The position numbers and the translations under genes are program-made. Below are positions 7,970-14,736 of a stretch of DNA of 64,000 nucleotides, piece by piece. This DNA is from a virus. How positions within the stretch are numbered: position 1 is the first letter of the stretch; every line of letters starts with the position of its first letter. The stretch covers positions 1 through 64,000 of the IMG/VR virus record IMGVR_UViG_3300013120_000738. The stretch is one strand, 5' to 3'. Under the pieces are notes generated by a model. The model made no database searches and was not told where the DNA came from. It saw only the letters and a program-made list of their open reading frames with translations.

Positions 7970-9715
7970 CTAACGATCAGGAATAGTTCGAACATCTTTA
8001 GTATCTCCATTAGGATCTACAGCAGTTGGTAGGATTTCTACCTCTTCATCTAGTACCACTTGTGCGACATATAAGTTTCTACCATTAATCACTGACATCA
8101 CTCGAATGTTGATGTCAATTTCTTCACCATCCTTGGTGACCATTTTGCCAGAAACTTGTATGATGCCGCCTTTATTTAATTTTTCCAGAAGATCCGGATA
8201 CGTCATTCCTATTTGGTGTCTCTCGAATCTTCCTGGGGGGATTATTAGGTCAAGCTTTCTACCTATAGCTTCACCTTCTGTCCACCCAAGTAATTTTTGA
8301 GCACCATCATTCCACATAGCAATCGTACCATTCTTAGCATCACAAATAATATATGCTGTATCACTCATTTCAATTATTCTACGCCACTGATCTGCTCTCT
8401 TATTAGCCCTGTATATTGTTATGACTTGCCATAGGTCTTCCATCAAGAAAGTAACTTGCAAGACGTCATCTTGCGTATACGGTTTCTTCTTATTCCCAAG
8501 TCCTATAATTAGTCTACATTTCCCTTCAGTAAAAACTGGTACAGACATATATCGGCTCAATACTACTTTATGCTCTGCAGGGTGCTCTGCATTTTCATCC
8601 ATAGGCTTGCCACCAAAGTCATTGTTAACGTATGCCTTTTGTGTTCGAAATGGAATAGCCCATTGTGCTTCCCTTGCGATACCTTCTGCAATATCAAATT
8701 CAGCACGATCATTATGTATCTTATAATCCAACTGCATATTTTCAGACCAAACAGCTACTGTCACCGTATTTTCATCATTTTCATGAACATAGCCTATATA
8801 ACCATACCTACTACCAGTCAAGCGAATACATTCTTCTAGACAAAAATCCTTCAAACTCGCCTCAGTATGTGTACCAACATGGCTGTATAATTTAAGAGAA
8901 GCTTCTAATCTCTCTTGCGTTATACTAATCCTAACATCATTCACTTGTGCCACATGTAAACTATATCCAAGAAATGAAACCAAAAAAGCAATGATAAGAA
9001 TGATTATAGCAGATGATACTTTGCGTAATGTGTTTTCAGGCTTCCGCTTACGCGATTCATGTCTATCGTGGAGCCGCTTAAAAATCGGAGTAAGAGCACG
9101 AATGAACACAACAGAACCAACAAGTATGACCAAAACAGCAAAACTTGAAGCAATAACACCAGCCCTAATAAAAGGACTTCTGATTTCAGCAATATCCATT
9201 TTCGCCACTAATCCAAGATCGCAACAAATCATATCAACGGGTTCATATGCTGCAAGGACATATACACCTCTATAATCGCGACCTACCATGGAACCAGAGT
9301 GACCATTTAGAACCATTTGCATAGGCTCAGCATAATTAGATTTTAAAGCTATGATCTTACGATCTTCTACACCTGTATGGCGATGACTAAGTAGAAATAC
9401 TATATCACTACCTTCTCGTTCTGCTAATGTAAATTCTCCAGTTTTGCCAAAACCATTATATCTCCGATGTGCTTCAGTAATTTGAGTCAATGCTGCTTCA
9501 GATGCTTCATCTTGATCTTCAATTTGACTATGAGAGAATTTAGCTATTGACTCCATTAATCTGGCCTGGCTACGAGAAGTCTCAACTAATCTACGCTCAA
9601 CTTCATGTACTGCAGCATTATACGACAACACTATCGAGACAATACCAATAATCAATGACACACAAGTCATAACTATTAGTAAAAAATAAAATCTTTTACG
9701 ATCATCACGTATCAT
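7970..9715 (-). CDS. Membrane sensor protein: Cache-like, GAF and PAS domains, no kinase
   Basis: About 581 aa from ATG 9715 (an in-frame ATG at 9760 would add 15 residues; the shorter form overlaps the holin gene by 11 bp, and GGAGGAGG lies upstream). Order: membrane helix near the N-terminus; extracytoplasmic Cache-like region ('GKTGEFTLAE', 'NGHSGSMVGRDYRGVYVLAAYEP', 'LGLVAKMDIAEIRSPF'); a second helix; a basic linker; a third helix; a GAF domain ('FCLEECIRLTGSRYGYIGYV', 'RYMSVPVFTEGKCRLIIGLGNK'); and a PAS domain ('IIEMSDTAYIICDAKNG', 'NDGAQKLLGWTEGEAIGRKL'). The arrangement copies the input half of proteobacterial hybrid histidine kinases, but no H-box, ATPase or other output domain follows. 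It lies in a row with a holin-like gene and a membrane-bound receiver gene. The signal it binds is unknown. Confidence 0.75.
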   Translation of the reverse strand: MIRDDRKRFYFLLIVMTCVSLIIGIVSIVLSYNAAVHEVERRLVETSRSQARLMESIAKFSHSQIEDQDEASEAALTQITEAHRRYNGFGKTGEFTLAEREGSDIVFLLSHRHTGVEDRKIIALKSNYAEPMQMVLNGHSGSMVGRDYRGVYVLAAYEPVDMICCDLGLVAKMDIAEIRSPFIRAGVIASSFAVLVILVGSVVFIRALTPIFKRLHDRHESRKRKPENTLRKVSSAIIILIIAFLVSFLGYSLHVAQVNDVRISITQERLEASLKLYSHVGTHTEASLKDFCLEECIRLTGSRYGYIGYVHENDENTVTVAVWSENMQLDYKIHNDRAEFDIAEGIAREAQWAIPFRTQKAYVNNDFGGKPMDENAEHPAEHKVVLSRYMSVPVFTEGKCRLIIGLGNKKKPYTQDDVLQVTFLMEDLWQVITIYRANKRADQWRRIIEMSDTAYIICDAKNGTIAMWNDGAQKLLGWTEGEAIGRKLDLIIPPGRFERHQIGMTYPDLLEKLNKGGIIQVSGKMVTKDGEEIDINIRVMSVINGRNLYVAQVVLDEEVEILPTAVDPNGDTKDVRTIPDR

Positions 9716-10055
9716 CGTTTGGCTCATCATCCTCCTCCGACTCATCAGGAACCGGTTCAATATGGAGATTTATCTTCCCCTGAAAGAAAATCTTCATTAA
9801 ATCAAGTGCCGTTGCCCCACCTATTCCAGCTAGCCCACTCACGGCTAACAAAAATGGTATATTTCCTTTGCCTTCAAAGTAATTATACCACATTAAAGCA
9901 ACAATTAATCCAATGATTCCACTATATAAGATAGACGATAAGACGGATCTGAGATTCAGATCTTCTTTACCTCTCAGTAAAGCTGCTAGTCCTCCAAGAG
10001 CTGCGACGCCGAAGGCCGACATGAAGACTAGTATATGAGTAAGAGTCCACACCAT
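9705..10055 (-). CDS. Holin-like small membrane protein
   Basis: 116 aa with three predicted membrane helices (about 5-27, 38-58 and 67-88) and a short, very acidic C-terminal tail (DESEEDDEPNDD). Size, helix count and charged tail fit a phage holin, which opens the inner membrane at a set time to let lysis proceed. 'LSSILYSGIIGLIVALMWYNYF' style segments resemble phage holin family members. It overlaps the sensor gene downstream and follows the receiver-domain gene. No endolysin lies next to it, so the holin call rests on topology and size. A 16-nt tandem repeat covers its start codon. Confidence 0.55.
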   Translation of the reverse strand: MVWTLTHILVFMSAFGVAALGGLAALLRGKEDLNLRSVLSSILYSGIIGLIVALMWYNYFEGKGNIPFLLAVSGLAGIGGATALDLMKIFFQGKINLHIEPVPDESEEDDEPNDDT

Positions 10056-10084
10056 AAGTTAACCCAGTCATAAGTTAACCCAGT
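10053..10084. repeat. 16-bp tandem repeat spanning the holin start codon
   Basis: The unit CATAAGTTAACCCAGT occurs twice in a row (10053-10068, 10069-10084), followed by a partial CATAAA. On the coding strand it gives CTGGGTTAACTTATG twice, so a second ATG lies 16 nt upstream in another frame. No usual ribosome site precedes the holin ATG. Confidence 0.9.
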
Positions 10085-10090
10085 CATAAA

Positions 10091-10582
10091 TTATCCTACA
10101 CAAGCATGAAGGCACAAACCATACACGAAAAGCCCAAACAAACTAAGTATGATACACCAAAAGAACACACACCTCCAAAACCTAATTTTCCTCTCCTTCA
10201 GCAACAGATAAGCTTGAACAATAAGGGCATTTCCTATAAATTGCATATTCCCTTGACCCTTCCATAGGTATGTCAATGCTCCTGCATTATTAGCTTCCAG
10301 AATTAACTCAAGCTCTTCACTACCTGAAAAGACGACAACAGGGGGACTTTTATGTCGTCTATATCTAATATATTCAATAGTTTGTTTAGGTGTTGAATCT
10401 GGCAGATTCAGATCTAACAAAATCAAATCTGCATGTCTTTCACGTCCATGTGCATCATGTAGAGTACTAACAACCTCCAATGATATCAACTTATTCTTAT
10501 CATTGTGTTCTAATACTCGCTGCATTAGAGCGATATCGACTTGTAAGTCCTCGACCCACAATATCTTCATCGATTTCATCAT
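10091..10582 (-). CDS. Response-regulator receiver domain with C-terminal membrane anchor
   Basis: 163 aa. Residues 5-120 form a CheY-like receiver: acidic pair E11/D12, phosphoacceptor D57 in 'LLDLNLPDS', the Ser at 86 in 'VVVFSGS', and Lys108 in 'LWKGQG'. All catalytic positions are present, so it should be able to accept phosphate. Instead of a DNA-binding output domain, residues about 139-160 form one hydrophobic helix (FFWCIILSLFGLFVYG). Membrane-tethered single receivers are rare. It sits directly upstream of the holin-like gene, 35 bp away, with the sensor after that. A role in controlling the holin or in drawing phosphate from a host kinase is inference. Confidence 0.8.
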   Translation of the reverse strand: MMKSMKILWVEDLQVDIALMQRVLEHNDKNKLISLEVVSTLHDAHGRERHADLILLDLNLPDSTPKQTIEYIRYRRHKSPPVVVFSGSEELELILEANNAGALTYLWKGQGNMQFIGNALIVQAYLLLKERKIRFWRCVFFWCIILSLFGLFVYGLCLHACVG

Positions 10583-10607
10583 AGTCTCCTAAAGTGAGCT
10601 AGGAGCA

Positions 10608-11483
10608 TCATGATATCGTAAGAACAAATTTCCTGCTCACCCTAGTCGAACCATTCGGCAGCGTCAAAGTGATGTAATACCTATATGTCCCCTTTAAAAA
10701 ACGAGACGTGTTGAGATCATACTGGACTACCCACGGATTTGACCTATACGATCCTTGTCTGATACCAATCCTACATGCCTCAGCATCGGCAAGCAATTCA
10801 TTGTGCTGAGTTTCTATCGTGATAGTCGGCTGCAAAAATGGAATGATAGGATTAACAAGATTGAAATTATAATCATACAAAGGCAAAGGCATAAGCCCAA
10901 CCTCAAGAGGCCTCGCCTCAGGTGTATGAAATTTCTGATCTAGTGGTTCAAAACCAAACCGAATAGTCTGTAACCGATCGTCGCAAAACCATTCTTCTGG
11001 ATAAACCCAAAACCGATGACAACACCTTAATAACAATGGGTCATAGGTGTCCTCATCCATATCACAATCTGTAGCATCCGTACCTAACGCTCCACAAGGA
11101 TTATCGGCGAAATAGTACCAAACATCAAAATAGACATCAGGTACTTCAAAGTCCTCTGAAATAGCATAGGGAAGGTGATATCTGCCAGCTACCGGTGTAT
11201 CATCCTCTGATGGCTCTGTGCAGCAGTCGCCAGCTTCAGAAGCTATCTCATGGCGACAAATTGGAGATGGGTATAGAGGATCATCGAGATCAACAACAGG
11301 CACAGTAGCCACCAAATTATGTGGAACCACCGATGACTTATAGATCTCAATTTGCCTGATAGCGTATGGATCAGTTAATACCCCATTCTTTCGGAAATCC
11401 ACGTTTAGATCAACCACACTGCCTCTTCTGGCAGAGATTCGTGGATACGCACCAGTAAGCTGTGCACATGTCATACCACACAC
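10608..11483 (-). CDS. Hypothetical virion-associated protein, 291 aa
   Basis: Cys-rich in the middle ('GDCCTEPSEDD', 'CGALGTDATDCD', 'LRCCHRFWVYPEEWFC'), with beta-rich N- and C-terminal parts; the end 'LTLPNGSTRVSRKFVLTIS' looks like an Ig-like strand pair. No family recognised. It lies just downstream of the baseplate gene cluster on the same strand, so a minor tail or baseplate component is plausible. Confidence 0.5.
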   Translation of the reverse strand: MCGMTCAQLTGAYPRISARRGSVVDLNVDFRKNGVLTDPYAIRQIEIYKSSVVPHNLVATVPVVDLDDPLYPSPICRHEIASEAGDCCTEPSEDDTPVAGRYHLPYAISEDFEVPDVYFDVWYYFADNPCGALGTDATDCDMDEDTYDPLLLRCCHRFWVYPEEWFCDDRLQTIRFGFEPLDQKFHTPEARPLEVGLMPLPLYDYNFNLVNPIIPFLQPTITIETQHNELLADAEACRIGIRQGSYRSNPWVVQYDLNTSRFLKGTYRYYITLTLPNGSTRVSRKFVLTIS

Positions 11484-11524
11484 TCCCTAAAAGCTATAAT
11501 ATCTTTGATGTGTGGTGATGCAGA

Positions 11525-11737
11525 CTATCGTCGACGCACAGAAGGCATAGACGGTATAGATGGGCGAGGAATATGTGGGAGAGAATGCGAACCCATTTGT
11601 CGCTTTTCCCTATCGGCCCTCTCCTTGAACTCCCTCTCAAGCCTTTTCATATACCAATTTCTATCCTCGGCCGTCATATTATCCTGTTCGAATATATCAA
11701 GATTACCATAATGCTTTAATTGGAACTGCTGTTCCAT
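11525..11737 (-). CDS. Small helical protein, 70 aa
   Basis: Central charged helix ('TAEDRNWYMKRLEREFKERADREKRQ') followed by a Pro/Ser/Arg-rich tail. Similar short proteins often sit between the tape measure and baseplate genes of T4-like phages, sometimes called assembly chaperones. I cannot assign a function. It is 28 bp downstream of the baseplate gene. Confidence 0.5.
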   Translation of the reverse strand: MEQQFQLKHYGNLDIFEQDNMTAEDRNWYMKRLEREFKERADREKRQMGSHSLPHIPRPSIPSMPSVRRR

Positions 11738-11765
11738 AATATTATTATATAGACGGTCATACTCC

Positions 11766-12845
11766 TCACTGCTCTGTCGGGCGAAAAAAGTTTTCTGTTA
11801 TCGGCAACTCCACTTTAAAATCAGTCTCACAATCGGGGCACGTCACCGCAACAGTATTATCAATACCAGGAGTATTCTCACGCAACCATTCTCTGATTGC
11901 CGTAGTATCTCGCCCGTGTAACTTCCCAATAAAATTCCTAATAGTAAAGAGATCACTCTCCCCCATCACATTGACAATAATCTTCTCAAGATTATCAGTT
12001 ATAGTATCATCAAGTTCTTGTTGTTGAGCTGCACCACCTCCCCCAGCTCCACGACCATACTTCAGCGGGTTAGTCTTAACATTACCAGGTCTTGCGTACG
12101 ACTTCTTCTTGAATTTCCTTTTACCAAGCATCTCATTAGCATCCTTGGCACGTAGGAATCGCACACCAACCCAGAATTCTTTCTTGGTTACTTTACTGAA
12201 ATATGGTAATATGACCTTAAACGGTTCTGAACCCAGAGAATTATTAGCCCAGACTATGGTTTGAGCTAGTTCATTAAGATCATATATGTGTGTATTGGTC
12301 GCATTGCAGGTCACATTCGGGCATGTTACTGCAAATTCGTATAGATTACCATAAGTAATACCACGCAGGAAATAAAGTAGAAAAACTCTATCACCCAACA
12401 ATAAGTCCGTGGCATCAAATTCATCTGGGAACTGGCAGCATTCCTTGAACAGATAATCTATCGATTGGCCACTCTGTGCCAGCCTTTGTGTAGCCAAGAC
12501 TTTCTCGGCGGTTTGGCCCATCGCTTTTACCATGATGATACCATCTGACCATCCGTAGTACATTCCTCTACTTGGAAGATGGCATTCTTCCCATGGTATA
12601 AGTTGTTCTTCTGAGGCCTGTAGTACTCGATTGAGTACTTCTCTAGAGGTGAGTTCTTCGTCTTGGAGCCCTAGGTCACCAACCCGTTCATCCATTTTGT
12701 TTACTTGATCTTCATCAAGTAATTGAGGCCCACCATCAACTGGCATTTTAGGTTCATCGGGACCATTGATGTTTAATTCCTCTTCGGGAGGAGCAGCACC
12801 ATCAGGAAGATTGTCTTCCGATTCAGGAATCTTTTCGTCGGCCAT
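11766..12845 (-). CDS. T4-type baseplate protein (gp26-like / hub assembly)
   Basis: 359 aa. A long acidic, low-complexity N-terminus (about 1-70) is followed by 'LPSRGMYYGWSDGIIMVKAM', typical of the T4 baseplate protein family. Two Cys pairs, 'CPNVTC' (about 175) and 'CPDCETDF' near the C-terminus, suggest zinc-ribbon elements. In T4, gp26 helps assemble the baseplate hub. Order agrees: tail tube genes lie upstream and the tape measure gene follows on the same strand further down. The ATG has AAGGGGATAATAT before it, sharing a TGAARTACATA...TAAGGGGATA leader with the tape measure gene. Confidence 0.6.
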   Translation of the reverse strand: MADEKIPESEDNLPDGAAPPEEELNINGPDEPKMPVDGGPQLLDEDQVNKMDERVGDLGLQDEELTSREVLNRVLQASEEQLIPWEECHLPSRGMYYGWSDGIIMVKAMGQTAEKVLATQRLAQSGQSIDYLFKECCQFPDEFDATDLLLGDRVFLLYFLRGITYGNLYEFAVTCPNVTCNATNTHIYDLNELAQTIVWANNSLGSEPFKVILPYFSKVTKKEFWVGVRFLRAKDANEMLGKRKFKKKSYARPGNVKTNPLKYGRGAGGGGAAQQQELDDTITDNLEKIIVNVMGESDLFTIRNFIGKLHGRDTTAIREWLRENTPGIDNTVAVTCPDCETDFKVELPITENFFRPTEQ

Positions 12846-12925
12846 ATATTATCCCCTTATTTGTATCTTATGTACTTCAGATGATATAGAAAGCGTTAAC
12901 TATAGATTGGATATAATAAGAGGCG

Positions 12926-13486
12926 CTATTCAGGCGGTAATTCTTCCGCCCAATCATATGCTACAGTGACTTCTACAGTTTTGACGTCACTATTAGTATA
13001 GGTCATTTCTCCATGTCGTATAACTTTTGGCCAACTACCATTTAGTAGCCATCCCTGTACTGATTTACCAGTCGGGAGGAAAGTCTCTAGATGTGATTGT
13101 TTCTTATATTCACTAGCAACTTTCAGGCCTTTCATAGATGTCCATATAGTCTCGCGCCATTCCTTTAAGTATTGTAACATTCCTACTGTATCATACCATG
13201 TTACTTTAATATCATCCCATGTAACACTCTTTGCCCATTTATATTCTAGGCTCGCCCCAAGAACCGTTTCTTGGTTGACAGTAAATGTAGGAAGTGTCAT
13301 ATCCTTAAGATGGATAAGAGCACTTCTAGCTCCAGGTGGGCTTTCTAATGTGTCTTCAAAGATTTTGAAGATTTCCCACATATAAATATAGTAGTATTCT
13401 GACTCAGAAGGTACGTGCTTCGAACTATCGGGCACTGTCATGCCACCAACAGGATCAGCAAAGCCTTGTACAGCAAATCCTGGCAT
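12926..13486 (-). CDS. Tail tube-like protein, copy 3
   Basis: 186 aa, starting MPGFAVQGF. Shared with the next two genes: the MPGF start, a 'YxWEIF' strand, 'ITWYD'-like strand ('IKVTWYD') and a C-terminal 'W-P' then 'YTNSDVKTVEVTVAYDWA'. This is the gp19-type tube fold, in which subunits stack in rings inside the sheath. It follows copy 2 by one base. This copy is the most divergent and may form an initiator or terminator ring instead of the main tube (inference). Confidence 0.65.
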   Translation of the reverse strand: MPGFAVQGFADPVGGMTVPDSSKHVPSESEYYYIYMWEIFKIFEDTLESPPGARSALIHLKDMTLPTFTVNQETVLGASLEYKWAKSVTWDDIKVTWYDTVGMLQYLKEWRETIWTSMKGLKVASEYKKQSHLETFLPTGKSVQGWLLNGSWPKVIRHGEMTYTNSDVKTVEVTVAYDWAEELPPE

Positions 13487-13487
13487 A

Positions 13488-14096
13488 TTATCCCTCCCTC
13501 TCCCTTGCCTTATTGAAGCGGAGAGTAACTGTTATATCTGCTATATCTGTATCAGCATAGGATAAATCTGATGGGGTCACTTTAGATGGCCAACAATCCA
13601 TCAATTCATATTGCCATATATATTTTGCTTCACCATCAAGCATTGCTAATTTGCATAATCTATAATAGTCTTTTGGTACATTATGCGTGCTAGTCCTAAG
13701 GTCAAGAATTGATTTACTATTTCTAGGATCTCCAGCCCACCAGTCATATATCAACATTGCTGGACTATCTTCACCAGCGCTGTTTACAACCTCATAGAAT
13801 GAGACTTCTACAGGTTTCCATCTATTTTTACCGGGTCTATAAATTTCATCTTGAGCACTATGTATAGTTATTTCATCGAATTCTGGGGTGGGTCTACTGC
13901 ATTTATACGCATAGACCAGCAATGATTGCCAGTCTAATGATGAACCACCAAGAGATTGAGCTGCAAATATTTCCCAAATATATCTATGTTTTCTAGCGGA
14001 TTCTGTTATATAGGAAGGAGGGTCGTACGGGGGTTTGCCCTCTAAGCCCGGTGGGGCACAGTCTGAGTCAGGTGCTGGTATATTAAAGCCTGGCAT
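13488..14096 (-). CDS. Tail tube-like protein, copy 2
   Basis: About 202 aa from MPGFNIPAP at 14096; an upstream in-frame ATG at 14114 would add six residues, but the shared MPGF start favours 14096. It has 'KHRYIWEIFAAQ', 'VEVSFYEVVN', 'LMDCWPSKVTPSDLSYADTD' and 'DITVTLRFNKA', matching the tube pattern of its neighbours. It is a paralog of the genes on either side and likely part of the tail tube or a modified ring. Confidence 0.65.
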   Translation of the reverse strand: MPGFNIPAPDSDCAPPGLEGKPPYDPPSYITESARKHRYIWEIFAAQSLGGSSLDWQSLLVYAYKCSRPTPEFDEITIHSAQDEIYRPGKNRWKPVEVSFYEVVNSAGEDSPAMLIYDWWAGDPRNSKSILDLRTSTHNVPKDYYRLCKLAMLDGEAKYIWQYELMDCWPSKVTPSDLSYADTDIADITVTLRFNKAREREG

Positions 14097-14123
14097 ATCA
14101 TATGTACAACCCAAACACCTGCA

Positions 14124-14726
14124 CTACATTCCAGGCGGGCATGCAGGAGTAACCGGCTCGTTAGTAGCACTGTTCTGGCAGCTACGAATCGCACGATCGT
14201 ACCGCATCGTCGCTTCGATGGTCATCAGATCGGTTGAGGTGTAATCAAGCTCTTGCCAATTGATTTCAGCTGGCCATGTACCATATAGCTCCCATCTCTC
14301 AGAGACAGCAGTAGCACCCATTCCGCCCACTAAGGCCATACCGCCGACCATAGCAAGCTGGGCAAACTTCTTATACTTTTCAGGATGTGCCACCTGAATA
14401 GTCGTCATATTTACTACTGTTTCCAGCCAGTAATAAATATCCGCAGATATATCGGGTTTCTGTTCCCCATCATACCATACCAGAGTAATCGGGTCCCAGT
14501 CTTGCTTACCAGCAAAACGGACCACTTCCTGATTATGGTGCATTTCAGGCTGTTCGAACTTGAAGCTAGGTCTTGAGGCAGACTGCAGCATCAGTCGAGA
14601 TATGGTGGAAAATGGCGTACCTTCACCACGTAGAATAACCTCGAAAACCCACCGATGCTTACGGCGGACTTCCATGGTGTTGGGCACTCCGCCACCGCCA
14701 ATGCCATTCACATTGAAACCAGGCAT
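14124..14726 (-). CDS. Tail tube protein (gp19-like), copy 1
   Basis: 200 aa. 'RRKHRWVFEVILRG', 'FEQPEMHHNQEVVRFAGKQ', 'ITLVWYDGEQKPDIS' and 'LYGTWPAEINWQELDYTSTD' follow the gp19 tube family pattern closely. It comes immediately after the sheath gene, the normal T4 order 18 then 19, so it is the best candidate for the major tube subunit. ATG 14726 is 10 bp after the sheath stop and follows an AAGGAG ribosome site. Confidence 0.75.
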   Translation of the reverse strand: MPGFNVNGIGGGGVPNTMEVRRKHRWVFEVILRGEGTPFSTISRLMLQSASRPSFKFEQPEMHHNQEVVRFAGKQDWDPITLVWYDGEQKPDISADIYYWLETVVNMTTIQVAHPEKYKKFAQLAMVGGMALVGGMGATAVSERWELYGTWPAEINWQELDYTSTDLMTIEATMRYDRAIRSCQNSATNEPVTPACPPGM

Positions 14727-14736
14727 GTTTTACTCC

